NCBI RefSeq assembly: GCF_017313225.1
Contig: NZ_JAFLNE010000002.1
Span: 955,499 to 1,019,498, forward strand
Length of the DNA: 64,000 nucleotides
Direction of reading: 5' to 3'
DNA from: Allomuricauda sp. CAU 1633
Lineage (GTDB): Bacteria; Bacteroidota; Bacteroidia; Flavobacteriales; Flavobacteriaceae
The position numbers and the translations under genes were made by a program. The notes below the pieces were generated by a model, which worked only from the letters and a program-made list of their open reading frames with translations, was not told where the DNA came from and searched no databases. Position 1 is the stretch's first letter. The number at the start of each line of letters is the position of its first letter. Positions 56,259 to 64,000 of the stretch are shown here, in pieces.

Positions 56259-56792
56259 ATGTTCATAAAGGGGCTCCAAGATAAATTTAAGGTTAAATCA
56301 GGGCTTAAATATTTAAAGGAGGAAATGGAAAAGCCTTCTTTGCCCATAGCCCGGGAAAAGGGGATTACCAGTGTTGGCTGTATTGTTGATGTGGATAATT
56401 TCCAGAATGCGGAGACCTTTTATGAATTGATTGACGAGTTTTCCCTAAGACCCAATGCCATAAAGATCATTGGTTACAAGAGGGAGTACGACAAAAACTC
56501 GCCCTATGCCATCCAGATATTTTCGGATAGGGATTTGGGATGGAAAGGCCAGATAGAGAACGGTTATGTACTGGAGTTTTTGGGAAGGGAATACGATATG
56601 TTGATCAATTATTATGAGGAGGACAATTTAATGATGAAGTTGTTGTCCGTAAAGACCCCAGCTCGATTAAAAGTCGGTTTGGGTTCACAGGACCCCAAGG
56701 TGAACGATTTGATCTTAAATACAAACATGAAGGATTTTGCACTCTTTAAGAGTGAGTTGAAAAAGTATTTAAAGGTTTTAAAAGAATTGTGA
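56259..56792 (+). CDS. DUF6913 family protein
   Basis: 177 residues from the ATG at 56259 ([15 protein letters not shown]...), chosen because the family begins in this way as I recall it; ATG 56247 is the alternative and would fit a leaderless transcript. No signal or membrane segment. '[20 protein letters not shown]', '[20 protein letters not shown]', '[20 protein letters not shown]' and '[20 protein letters not shown]' are the conserved parts. Function unknown. Its stop overlaps the dapA start (TGATG), so both are translated from one transcript; any link to lysine synthesis is only positional. Confidence 0.72.
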   Translation: MFIKGLQDKFKVKSGLKYLKEEMEKPSLPIAREKGITSVGCIVDVDNFQNAETFYELIDEFSLRPNAIKIIGYKREYDKNSPYAIQIFSDRDLGWKGQIENGYVLEFLGREYDMLINYYEEDNLMMKLLSVKTPARLKVGLGSQDPKVNDLILNTNMKDFALFKSELKKYLKVLKEL

Positions 56793-57682
56793 TGGAGAAA
56801 TTGGTAGGTACAGGCGTTGCCTTAGTGACCCCTTTCAACGAGGATTTTTCGGTGGATGTGGATGCGTTGGTACAGATTGTTGAACACAACATTCAAAATG
56901 GTGTGGATTATTTGGTGGTGTTGGGCACCACCGCAGAATCAGCTACCCTTTCCAAGACCGAAAAGCAATTGGTTATGGATACGGTGATTCAAACCAATGC
57001 CGGACGATTGCCCTTGGTTGTAGGAGTGGGAGGCAACAATACCATGGCCGTTGTTGAGGAGTTAAAAGAATTGGACCTGTCCGAGTTTGATGCCATTTTA
57101 TCCGTTTCACCGTATTACAATAAACCTACCCAAGAGGGCATTTACCAGCATTTTAAGGTGATTGCCAAAGCGTCACCAAAACCTGTTATCCTTTATAATG
57201 TGCCTTCCAGGACTGGCAGCAATATGTTGGCCGAGACCACACTGCGTTTGGCGCACGAAGTCCCCAATATTTTGGGTATCAAAGAAGCGTGTGGGGAGAT
57301 GGTCCAGATTGATAAGATCATTAAAGAAAAACCAGACTATTTCATGGTGATTTCCGGGGATGACCCAACTGCATTGCCAACGGTGTTGGCCGGTGGGGCA
57401 GGGGTGATTTCCGTTTTGGGACAAGGATTACCGGCGCAATTCTCTAAAATGATACGCTTGGGACTTCAAGAAAGCTCCGATGAAGCTTACAAGATTCATC
57501 ACCAGCTCTTGCCTTTAATGCAATTGATTTTTGAGGAAGGCAACCCAGCGGGGATTAAAAGCGTCTTTGAAAACTTGGGCCTCTCCAAGGCGGGAGTACG
57601 CTTGCCTTTGGTTGAAGCAACCCCATCATTAAAAAGCAGGATAGGAAGTTTTTTGAAGGCGTTTGACACCGCCCACGCCTAG
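56792..57682 (+). CDS. dapA: 4-hydroxy-tetrahydrodipicolinate synthase
   Basis: Condenses pyruvate and aspartate semialdehyde in the first committed step of diaminopimelate and lysine synthesis. 296 residues. '[20 protein letters not shown]' at the start, '[20 protein letters not shown]' near 44, '[18 protein letters not shown]' near 106, '[14 protein letters not shown]' near 133 (Tyr of the triad), Schiff-base Lys in '[12 protein letters not shown]' near 161, and '[20 protein letters not shown]' near 190. The start codon overlaps the DUF6913 stop. Complements dapF at 34.7 kb. Confidence 0.97.
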   Translation: MEKLVGTGVALVTPFNEDFSVDVDALVQIVEHNIQNGVDYLVVLGTTAESATLSKTEKQLVMDTVIQTNAGRLPLVVGVGGNNTMAVVEELKELDLSEFDAILSVSPYYNKPTQEGIYQHFKVIAKASPKPVILYNVPSRTGSNMLAETTLRLAHEVPNILGIKEACGEMVQIDKIIKEKPDYFMVISGDDPTALPTVLAGGAGVISVLGQGLPAQFSKMIRLGLQESSDEAYKIHHQLLPLMQLIFEEGNPAGIKSVFENLGLSKAGVRLPLVEATPSLKSRIGSFLKAFDTAHA

Positions 57683-57776
57683 ATTTCGTTAAAACTTGCC
57701 CAAAACCTTGGGTCATTGCCTTTGCAGCTGTTACTTTTGAGCGATAAATTGTTTTTTTATATCCGTTCATTATCAC

Positions 57777-57784
57777 TAATTTTG
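57777..57784 (+). promoter_or_regulatory. -7 box (TAATTTTG) of the bamD operon, leaderless type
   Basis: TAATTTTG fits TAnnTTTG and ends 4 nt before the bamD ATG at 57789. A TTG at 57749-57751 is 25 nt away, slightly long. Confidence 0.45.
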
Positions 57785-57788
57785 CAAA

Positions 57789-58634
57789 ATGTTTTTGAAA
57801 ATGAGGTCAATACTCCCTTTATTAGTCATATTTGTTTTTCTTGCGTCCTGCAGTGAGTACCAAAAAGCACTCAAGAGTGAGGATATTAAGCCCAAGTACG
57901 ACTTGGCCGAGAAATTCTATGAAGAAGGTGATTACAAAAGGGCAAAACGATTGTACGAGCAGATTGCTCCCAAATATGTGGGAAAACCCCAGGGCGAGCG
58001 CGTGATGTTCTTTTTTGCTGATTGTTACTTTAAAACTGGCGATTACTATTTGGCAGGATATCAATTTGAACGTTTTATCAAGTCTTACCCAAGAAGTGAT
58101 AAGATTCAGGAAGCCAGTTTTTTGGGAGCAAAGAGTTATTACCAACTCTCGCCAACGTATTCGTTGGATCAAACAGATACAGATAAAGCCTTGGCCAAAC
58201 TACAGACGTTCATCAACACCTATCCAGAATCGGAATATTTTGAGGAAGCCAATGCCATGGCCCGCGAATTGACCACAAAAAAGGAGAAGAAACAATTGGA
58301 GATTGCCAAGCAGTTCAACAAGTTGGGCAAGTTCAATTATCCCATTTTGGTTTCGGCAATAACGGCATTGGATAATTTTATCTCAGACAATCCAGGCTCT
58401 GTTTACAGGGAGGAAGCATTGTATTATCGCATTGAAGCCACCACCAATATGGCCCTGAACAGTACAGAAAATAAAAAACAGGAACGTCTTCAAGAGGCTC
58501 TTGATTCGTATAATACTTTAGTGCGATACTTTCCAGAGTCACAGTTTAAAAAGGAAGCGGATAATTTATCCGATAAGATTCAAAAGGAATTGAGCGCATA
58601 CACAACCGTTTCCACTACCAGTACTACTAAATAA
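57789..58634 (+). CDS. bamD: Outer-membrane protein assembly lipoprotein BamD
   Basis: Essential lipoprotein of the BAM complex that folds beta-barrels such as the TonB receptors of this window. 281 residues. Lipobox 'FLASC' ends near 21; TPR units fill the rest ('KFYEEGDYKRAKRLYEQIAP', 'FADCYFKTGDYYLAGYQFER', 'TYPESEYFEEANAMARELTT', 'YRIEATTNMALNS'). Length and TPR order fit YfiO/BamD. An ATG at 57801 would give a shorter signal; 57789 is kept because the promoter box lies just before it. First gene of bamD-rpoZ-coaBC-porD. Confidence 0.92.
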   Translation: MFLKMRSILPLLVIFVFLASCSEYQKALKSEDIKPKYDLAEKFYEEGDYKRAKRLYEQIAPKYVGKPQGERVMFFFADCYFKTGDYYLAGYQFERFIKSYPRSDKIQEASFLGAKSYYQLSPTYSLDQTDTDKALAKLQTFINTYPESEYFEEANAMARELTTKKEKKQLEIAKQFNKLGKFNYPILVSAITALDNFISDNPGSVYREEALYYRIEATTNMALNSTENKKQERLQEALDSYNTLVRYFPESQFKKEADNLSDKIQKELSAYTTVSTTSTTK

Positions 58635-58655
58635 AATTTTTTAAAATAGCTGCAC

Positions 58656-58982
58656 ATGCAAGATTTGAAAAATACCAAAGCCTCGGTTTCCACCGTAACC
58701 GTTAACCGAAACGAATTTGACGACAAAACCGAAAACATCTACGAAGCCATTTCCATAGTGGCCAAACGTGGTATCCAAATCAATTCCGAAATAAAAAAGG
58801 AGTTATTGGAAAAATTGGAAGAGTTCGCTACATACAGCGACAGTTTGGAAGAGGTCTTTGAAAACAAAGAGCAGATCGAGGTTTCCAAATTTTACGAAAA
58901 GTTGCCAAAACCCCATGCTTTGGCCGTTCAGGAATGGTTGGAAGATAAAATCTACTACAGGAACACAGAGAAAGACGCCTAA
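58656..58982 (+). CDS. rpoZ: RNA polymerase omega subunit, Bacteroidota type
   Basis: 108 residues. 'NIYEAISIVAKRGIQINSEI' near 31-50 is the omega core with the conserved Ala-Lys-Arg that clamps the beta-prime tail, and 'LEEVFENKEQIEVSKFYEKL' with 'AVQEWLEDKIYYRNTE' is the Bacteroidota-specific extension. Lacks the E. coli-like N-terminus, as in relatives. Lies 21 bp after bamD and 3 bp before coaBC, the arrangement usual for flavobacteria. Confidence 0.93.
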   Translation: MQDLKNTKASVSTVTVNRNEFDDKTENIYEAISIVAKRGIQINSEIKKELLEKLEEFATYSDSLEEVFENKEQIEVSKFYEKLPKPHALAVQEWLEDKIYYRNTEKDA

Positions 58983-58985
58983 GAA

Positions 58986-60191
58986 ATGCTTGGCGGTAAA
59001 AATATTCTTTTGGGCATTACCGGGGGAATCGCCGCCTACAAAACCACATTTCTGGTTAGGCTATTGATAAAAGCTGGTGCCCAGGTCAAAATTGTAATGA
59101 CCCAGAGTGCTGGCTCTTTTGTTTCCCCACTTACCCTGTCCACCTTGTCCAAAAATCCGGTATTAACGGATTTTGTTAACGAAGAGGACGACAGTATCTC
59201 ATGGAACAATCATGTAGAACTTGGACTTTGGGCTGACTTGATGATTATTGCCCCTGCAACGGCCAATACCTTATCAAAAATGGCTAATGGGGTTTGCGAC
59301 AACCTGCTTTTGGCCACGTACCTATCTGCGAAATGCCCGGTGTATTTTGCCCCGGCCATGGATTTGGACATGTACCAGCATCCCTCAACCAAAACATCCC
59401 TTGAAAAATTGGAATCCTTCGGGAATACAATGATACCTGCTGAATCTGGAGAACTAGCTAGTGGATTGCATGGTGAAGGACGAATGGCAGAGCCCGAGAA
59501 CATCGTACAGTTCATTCAAGAGGATTTGGCCAAAGGACTGCCTTTGAGTGGCAAAAAAGTGCTCATCACGGCTGGCCCAACCCATGAAGCTATTGACCCT
59601 GTTCGTTTTTTGGGGAATCGCTCCTCGGGGACCATGGGTTTTGAACTGGCAAAAAAGGCAGCAAGCCTTGGTGCTAAAGTTGTTTTGGTTTCCGGACCAA
59701 CAAATCTGGATGTCAATCATAGTTCCATTGAGTTGATTCGGGTAACTTCAGCCCAAGAAATGTATGAGGCTTGCCACAAATATTTTAAAGATGTCGATGT
59801 GGCTATCGCCGCCGCCGCAGTAGCCGATTATCGTCCTAAAAATCCAGCCCCGGAAAAATTAAAAAAGAAGGATGGCGACCTAAACATTGAATTGGAGCGC
59901 AACCCTGATATTTTACTTTCGTTGGGCGAACAAAAGGCCCATCAGTTTTTGGTGGGATTTGCTCTGGAGACCGAAAACGAACTGGAAAATGCCAAAGGCA
60001 AGCTACAACGCAAAAATTTGGATGGGATTGTTTTGAATTCCTTGAAAGATGATGGGGCTGGGTTTGGTGGAACCACTAATAAAATCACCTTCATTGATAA
60101 GAATTTGAAGATAAAAACGTTTGCATTGAAGACGAAGCCCGAAGTGGCTTCCGATATTTGGGAAGAAATCATCTCCAGAATTCATGCGTAA
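58986..60191 (+). CDS. coaBC: Bifunctional phosphopantothenoylcysteine synthetase/decarboxylase
   Basis: Two steps of coenzyme A synthesis. 401 residues. CoaC flavoprotein half about 1-180: 'NILLGITGGIAAYKTTFLVR', 'NHVELGLWADLMIIAPATAN', the active-site Cys in 'DNLLLATYLSAKCPVYFAPA' and 'MDLDMYQHP' in place of the more usual PxMNxxMW. CoaB half about 185-398: 'KVLITAGPTHEAIDPVRFLG', 'NRSSGTMGFELAKKAASLGA', 'VAIAAAAVADYRP' and 'GFALETENELENAKGKLQRK'. Overlaps the next gene by 8 bp. Confidence 0.96.
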   Translation: MLGGKNILLGITGGIAAYKTTFLVRLLIKAGAQVKIVMTQSAGSFVSPLTLSTLSKNPVLTDFVNEEDDSISWNNHVELGLWADLMIIAPATANTLSKMANGVCDNLLLATYLSAKCPVYFAPAMDLDMYQHPSTKTSLEKLESFGNTMIPAESGELASGLHGEGRMAEPENIVQFIQEDLAKGLPLSGKKVLITAGPTHEAIDPVRFLGNRSSGTMGFELAKKAASLGAKVVLVSGPTNLDVNHSSIELIRVTSAQEMYEACHKYFKDVDVAIAAAAVADYRPKNPAPEKLKKKDGDLNIELERNPDILLSLGEQKAHQFLVGFALETENELENAKGKLQRKNLDGIVLNSLKDDGAGFGGTTNKITFIDKNLKIKTFALKTKPEVASDIWEEIISRIHA

Positions 60192-61074
60192 CACTCTATT
60201 GCTCACTTTTTTATTTGTTTTCACCCTTGCTGTTTCCGCTCAGGAGCTCAGCTGTGTGGTTACGGTAAACTCTGATCAGGTAGGACAGACCAACCAGCAG
60301 ATTTTTAAGACGTTAGAACGTTCTTTGAACGATTTTGTGAACAACAGTAAATGGACCAATCGCGTGTATCGGGAGAACGAAAAGGTGAATGCACGAATGT
60401 TCATCACCGTTACACAATATGAATCGGATAGGTTTGAGGCCAATATTCAGATACAATCCTCTCGACCTGTTTTTAATACTTCGTATGAAAGTCCGGTGTT
60501 CAACTACAAGGACGACGCCTTCAATTTTCAGTATCAGGAATTTCAGCCTTTGGTGTATAATCCCAATTCTTTCGATTCTAATTTGGTAGGGGTCATTTCC
60601 TATTATGTCTATGTTCTTTTGGGCTTGGATGCGGATACCTTTTCGCTGGAAGGAGGAGATGATTACTACCGAAGGGCACAGAATATTGTTACCCAAGCAC
60701 AAGGTTCCAACTTTAGCGGATGGAGCCAAGAAACGGGAGAACGTACCCGTTTTGAGTTGGTGGATAATCTCTTGAGCAATTCGTTCCGGGAATATCGCAT
60801 AGCCATGTACAACTACCACCGAAAGGGGTTGGATGTTTTGGCGGATAACAACAGTACCGGAAAACAGATTATTGCCGGGAGTCTACGATTGTTTGAAACT
60901 TTGATCAACCGCAGACCGAACGCCTTTTTGATTCAGACCTTCTTCGATGCCAAATCCGAAGAAATCCAAAATATCTTCTCCGATGGCCCTAAAGTGGACA
61001 TTGTAAAACTCAAGGAAACCCTCAACAGGGTGGCTCCATTTTATTCCAGTACTTGGAATGAGATTCAGTATTAA
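60184..61074 (+). CDS. porD: PorD-like type IX secretion-associated protein (DUF4835)
   Basis: 296 residues, signal peptide about 1-20 ('LLTFLFVFTLAVSAQ'). 'LSCVVTVNSDQVGQTNQQIF', 'WTNRVYRENEKVNARMFITV', 'NFQYQEFQPLVYNPNSFDSN', 'VISYYVYVLLGLDADTFSLE' and 'WSQETGERTRFELVDNLLSN' match DUF4835, for which the PorD name is used as part of the type IX secretion set. The molecular role of PorD is not established. It overlaps coaBC, as commonly in flavobacteria; the recN gene that often follows in this order is absent here and an accessory region begins instead. Confidence 0.88.
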   Translation: MRNTLLLTFLFVFTLAVSAQELSCVVTVNSDQVGQTNQQIFKTLERSLNDFVNNSKWTNRVYRENEKVNARMFITVTQYESDRFEANIQIQSSRPVFNTSYESPVFNYKDDAFNFQYQEFQPLVYNPNSFDSNLVGVISYYVYVLLGLDADTFSLEGGDDYYRRAQNIVTQAQGSNFSGWSQETGERTRFELVDNLLSNSFREYRIAMYNYHRKGLDVLADNNSTGKQIIAGSLRLFETLINRRPNAFLIQTFFDAKSEEIQNIFSDGPKVDIVKLKETLNRVAPFYSSTWNEIQY

Positions 61075-61095
61075 TTTTAAAAGTGTTTGTAAAAT

Positions 61096-61124
61096 AAAAG
61101 CTCCCGGTGAAATCGGAAGCTTTT
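61096..61124 (+). terminator. Terminator after porD
   Basis: AAAAGCTCCCG and CGGAAGCTTTT pair (one mismatch) around GTGAAAT, ending in four T. It lies 21 bp after the porD stop codon and, because the arms begin with A-run and end with T-run, could work for both strands. Confidence 0.7.
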
Positions 61125-61145
61125 GAAAGGTTAAGATTGCAAACG

Positions 61146-61613
61146 TTAATTCAAAAGCCACGGTCGCAAAGGCTGACTTTCCTTTTTTCTAAATGTATAA
61201 AAGAAAGAAATGATTTTGGAGTCTCCCATAACAAATGTGGTCAAAATTTCATTGTTCGAGACTAAATGGTAAACCTTAGCGTAATCAGTATGGGCAAAAT
61301 TAAGTTTCAGTTCTAAGTCCTCTAAGTCAGAATTCCGTACCAGTTGAAAATCTTCATTTTCATAAAGTGTCATTTTGAGTCCTACAATATGTTGCTGAAT
61401 CAACCCTATCATATTTTTTTTCTTCTCAGCATCGATAACGATATCTTGGTTAATTTCCAAATAAGATGAAAACTCAGAATAATTCAAACACGCATCTTCG
61501 TTTAAAACCATTTCCTGTATGAAAGAATTTATAATAGACTTATCATGCTTAGTTTCTTGACAGCTTGTCAATGATAGTTTTAATAAAATCGATAAAAAAA
61601 ACAGTTTTTTCAT
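61146..61613 (-). CDS. Small lipoprotein of unknown function (partner of the papain-like lipoprotein?)
   Basis: 155 residues from the ATG at 61613 (frame open six codons more). Lipoprotein signal ends 'LSLTSC' with Cys18. The body is acidic, helix-rich in the first half ('KKNMIGLIQQHIVGLKMTLY') and shows no family I recognise. It begins 11 bp after the 435-residue lipoprotein gene, so the two form an operon. A role as immunity or cofactor protein for that neighbour is a guess from gene order alone. Base composition is more AT-rich than the housekeeping genes to the left. Confidence 0.7.
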   Translation of the reverse strand: MKKLFFLSILLKLSLTSCQETKHDKSIINSFIQEMVLNEDACLNYSEFSSYLEINQDIVIDAEKKKNMIGLIQQHIVGLKMTLYENEDFQLVRNSDLEDLELKLNFAHTDYAKVYHLVSNNEILTTFVMGDSKIISFFYTFRKKESQPLRPWLLN

Positions 61614-61624
61614 AATAAAAAAAG

Positions 61625-62932
61625 TTAACATCCTTTCTTGTTTGTTGGTGCATTACCACCACTAAGATTCTTTTTTATGCCAGTCGTATTATTTTTTCGC
61701 ATATTTTCTCCCAAGGCACCTGGGTTTGAACCTCCGCCCCCCAACCATGTTCCATCTGATTGAGGTAATTTAAGGCCGGCAATATTTCCTATGGTTATTC
61801 CAAAGTCGGTACAATTTTTTGTGTTAAGATCATATTGACTGTTTGTATAATTATAAGTGGTATTCAAAATTCTTTGCAAAGTTGAACCACTTACGGTTCT
61901 CGAAATACTTACATCATATACTTCTCTTTGATCATTTCCAAAAATACCTGGCATTGATCGATTAAATGGGTCTGGGTCGCCATCCGGGTAAAACCCAAAA
62001 ACACTGGTATTTCCTCCTTGTTCAATCGATACAAAAGTATGACCCACTACATACTGAGGTCTAAAGATAGAACCTACATTTATGTATGCGTCACTTGAAT
62101 TTGGTTTGGGTTGATCGGCATAGATTGTAATTTTTGCACTTTTATTAATGTCAAAGCATTTTAAGTAGTCTCGAATATCATTAATTGGATTATCAGGGCT
62201 ATAAACAACATAATTACTGACATAACTAGAGTACCCAGATGCATAACTAATATAGCTATTGTTTAAATAATTTTGGTACACATTTGCATATGAGATATTG
62301 ATATTTATGGGAATGTAATTCCATTGATTATTATTGGGAGGGGTCAAAACAATTTCATCCAAAGTAATTCCACAAGCTATTCCCCAGCAGGGTTTTATTA
62401 TATCTTTTCCCGTTCTTTGAGTAATCGTTTTAGGAATTTTAAGCTCTGAGGTAGTTTTACCATTTTGGATTTTGTATAGACTTAAAACATTTCCCAAGTC
62501 ATCAGTATAAATCAATAGTCCGTTGTAGTCTGAGCCTACATCATCTACCCCTGACTTAAACAAGTGAACAATCACTGCCATTTCCTCTCCATTTAATTTT
62601 GTTTGCCATGCTTGTGATTTCAACTCTGGATATTTAGTTTGGACATCTGTAACAGTCACTTTTGCACTGTGATTGGTAAGAGGTTTATGTCTAATAGAGT
62701 TTAGATTAAACCTAAGTCCAATAGGGTTGATTGTGTCAATTCTTTTTAAATCATTGTCTATCTCAGAAAACTGTTTTAATGACTTTTCAATAGGAATAGT
62801 TTCAATAAATAGATTTTTTTGAAAATCAAAACTTTCAAGTTCTGAAGCTTCATCCATTACATTTTTAGAACAGCTGAATACGGTAACCGACATAAGAATT
62901 AACGGTAATAAGTAGGTGTTTTTTAATTTCAT
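61625..62932 (-). CDS. Lipoprotein with possible permuted papain-fold (NlpC/P60-LRAT-like) C-terminal domain
   Basis: 435 residues. Lipobox 'VTVFSC' with Cys21. The first 180 residues hold a beta-rich domain ('TKLNGEEMAVIVHLFKSGVD', 'LLIYTDDLGNVLSLYKI'). Residues 265-400 show a His-first, Cys-later order: 'YVVGHTFVSIEQGGNTSVFG' with His298 and 'YDLNTKNCTDFGITIGN' with Cys374. This is the order of circularly permuted NlpC/P60-like enzymes. The tail 'WLGGGGSNPGALGENMRKNN' is glycine-rich and the last residue is Cys. The fold assignment is my reading of two motifs and needs profile confirmation; substrate and role unknown. Upstream is the interrupted AraC gene, downstream a small lipoprotein. 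Confidence 0.65.
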   Translation of the reverse strand: MKLKNTYLLPLILMSVTVFSCSKNVMDEASELESFDFQKNLFIETIPIEKSLKQFSEIDNDLKRIDTINPIGLRFNLNSIRHKPLTNHSAKVTVTDVQTKYPELKSQAWQTKLNGEEMAVIVHLFKSGVDDVGSDYNGLLIYTDDLGNVLSLYKIQNGKTTSELKIPKTITQRTGKDIIKPCWGIACGITLDEIVLTPPNNNQWNYIPININISYANVYQNYLNNSYISYASGYSSYVSNYVVYSPDNPINDIRDYLKCFDINKSAKITIYADQPKPNSSDAYINVGSIFRPQYVVGHTFVSIEQGGNTSVFGFYPDGDPDPFNRSMPGIFGNDQREVYDVSISRTVSGSTLQRILNTTYNYTNSQYDLNTKNCTDFGITIGNIAGLKLPQSDGTWLGGGGSNPGALGENMRKNNTTGIKKNLSGGNAPTNKKGC

Positions 62933-62992
62933 GATTTTTAAGATTTGTTTTGGGCAAATTATCTAACTAGTCATGAAATGAGGTTCAAAATC

Positions 62993-63877
62993 TTAAGAAT
63001 CCTTAAAATTTTGAACCTTTTTGTAATCACTTGGAGTCATCGAAGTCAATTTCTTAAATACGGTATAAAAGTTTGATTTAGAATTAAAGCCTGATTCTAA
63101 AGCTATTGCTTCGATGGTGTACTGCCTATACTCTTTATTATCTAGCATTTTTTTGAATGCCTCTATTCTTAGTTGATTAATATAATCTGTAAAACTTTCT
63201 TTCAGGTAGGTTCCAAATAGTTGGGATAGATAACCGGCACTAATATTATTTTTTTCTGCTAATGTATTTAGTGACAAGTTTGAATCAAGAAATAACTGCT
63301 CCACCATTATAGCATCAATTATTTTGTCAAATAGGATTTTTGTTTTACTAGTTGCATCACTTTTCAAAATCCTCACATTTTGTATAAATTCTGATTTGTG
63401 CTTTCTCAAATCCTCTCTTTGCTTCAAAATTTTAAGTTCAATAACACCTTTGTATCCAACCCAATAAATTATAATGGAAATAGCAATCCATAGGAGATAG
63501 AACATAGAAACAACACTTCTGCCTTTATAGAAGAGGTTGAAGGAAACAATGACCCATAACAAGCAAGCTAAAAGCCCAAATAACAAAGTTATCTTTATCC
63601 ATCGGGTGCTTATCCTAATTTTACGAGCATTATAGGTACGGCTAGCTTTTTCATATTTAATGATTTTAAAGAAAATTAAAAAAATGAGGTATACTGAGTA
63701 GAGGATAGTAAGCATTTCAAAAGCCAAGTTGAGCGATTCAACCAATGGTTTTGAAAACTTTTTCACATGACTCGTAACTTGATAAGACATTCCCATTAAG
63801 AACGGCACAAAAGTTAATAGAATTATTTTTGTAGGAATCTTATGGTTTAGATAATGTAGAACGAACAAAAAGAAACA
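62993..63877 (-). pseudogene. AraC-type regulator with membrane N-domain, 5' end removed by IS insertion
   Basis: The C-terminal 100 residues are an AraC DNA-binding domain: 'LSLNTLAEKNNISAGYLSQL', 'YLKESFTDYINQLRIEAFKK', 'YTIEAIALESGFNSKSNFYT' and 'VFKKLTSMTPSDYKKVQNFK'. Before it are three to five hydrophobic segments, as in the 7-helix AraC group of Bacteroidota, which has an N-terminal part of about 370 residues in total. Here the frame continues upstream without an ATG ('CFFLFVLHYLNH') straight into what looks like the end of an IS3-type element, so the first helices are missing. The first in-frame ATG would be about 25 residues in. It may be dead or driven from the IS. It lies upstream of the lipoprotein pair and could have controlled it. 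Confidence 0.7.
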
Positions 63878-64000
63878 TGTAGCCTTCCCTAAAAATAGGA
63901 CAGCTTAAAATTAGAATTTTCTAACTTTAAATTTTAACTGTCACATGAAAAAAAGCAAGTTTACCGAGAGCCAGATCATTCGGGCACTTAAAGAGAACGA
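63878..64000 (+). mobile_element. Left end of an IS3-type insertion sequence
   Basis: The segment begins TGTAGCCTTCCC, a plausible terminal inverted repeat beginning with TG as in the IS3 family, followed by about 65 bp of AT-rich leader and a transposase OrfA start. The exact left boundary (63877-63879) is uncertain because the right end is outside the window and no target duplication can be compared. Confidence 0.55.
63945..64000 (+). CDS. IS3-family transposase OrfA, N-terminus only
   Basis: Open to the window edge: MKKSKFTESQIIRALKEN. The 'KKSKFTESQII' start is the hallmark of the helix-turn-helix OrfA (HTH_Tnp_1) of IS3-family elements, which binds the terminal repeats and, by frameshift with OrfB, forms the full transposase. 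Only 18 codons are visible. Confidence 0.85.
   Translation, partial: MKKSKFTESQIIRALKEN

Overview
The window is chromosomal DNA of a member of the Bacteroidota, almost certainly a marine Flavobacteriaceae (Muricauda/Allomuricauda-like by overall gene set; the genus is an inference). Supporting signs are TonB-dependent receptors with carboxypeptidase-like regulatory domains, a DUF4249 lipoprotein beside its receptor, a PorD-type (DUF4835) type IX secretion protein, a Bacteroidota-style omega subunit, a monomeric isocitrate dehydrogenase, a SerB-SerA fusion, and promoters of the flavobacterial TTG / TAnnTTTG type rather than -35/-10.

Layout. 1-11.9 kb: a partial regulatory-domain protein, a DEAD-box helicase, rdgB, a small membrane methyltransferase, the serB-serA fusion, rlmH, then a tight rightward run nadC - yihY-like - DUF2147 - priA facing a LytTR response regulator. 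12-16.4 kb: ribosomal operon rpsF-rpsR-rplI with promoter and terminator, then a large TonB receptor. 16.5-28.2 kb: DUF6495, hisS, a Nudix hydrolase, M42 peptidase, DUF4294, a GntP permease, a DUF4249/TonB receptor pair, and icd. 28.2-28.9 kb: a non-coding block that looks like an independent structured RNA. 28.9-34.6 kb (all leftward): rplS, trmD, membrane and GNAT proteins, a long-form GAPDH, a DegP-like protease. 34.7-37.8 kb: dapF-GNAT-mltG and a lysozyme-like protein. 37.9-40.5 kb: dnaA-phosphatase-methyltransferase. 40.7-47.9 kb: thioesterase, YigZ, ribD-HAD-EamA (left), GNAT-prmC-ligA (right). 48-54.2 kb: two paralogous BspA-like surface lipoproteins embedded in long low-complexity, repeat-rich spacers. 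54.2-61.1 kb: a 5'-nucleotidase split over two genes, DUF6913-dapA, and bamD-rpoZ-coaBC-porD. 61.1-64 kb: an accessory tail with two lipoproteins, a membrane-anchored AraC regulator lacking its N-terminus, and the left end of an IS3-type element.

How it fits together. Most genes are housekeeping: translation (rpsF, rpsR, rplI, rplS, hisS, trmD, rlmH, prmC), replication and repair (dnaA, priA, ligA, rdgB), cofactor and amino-acid synthesis (nadC, ribD, coaBC, serA, dapA, dapF), envelope assembly (bamD, mltG, DegP, porD) and nutrient uptake (two TonB receptors, GntP). The unusual content is (a) an unassigned ~415 nt RNA candidate between rplS and icd, (b) at least five families of short interspersed repeats, three of which appear to have entered the coding sequence of prmC, (c) a 7-bp periodicity underlying the purine-rich spacers, (d) promoter boxes placed 3-5 nt before several start codons, suggesting leaderless mRNAs, and (e) the accessory lipoprotein pair next to an IS-interrupted regulator.
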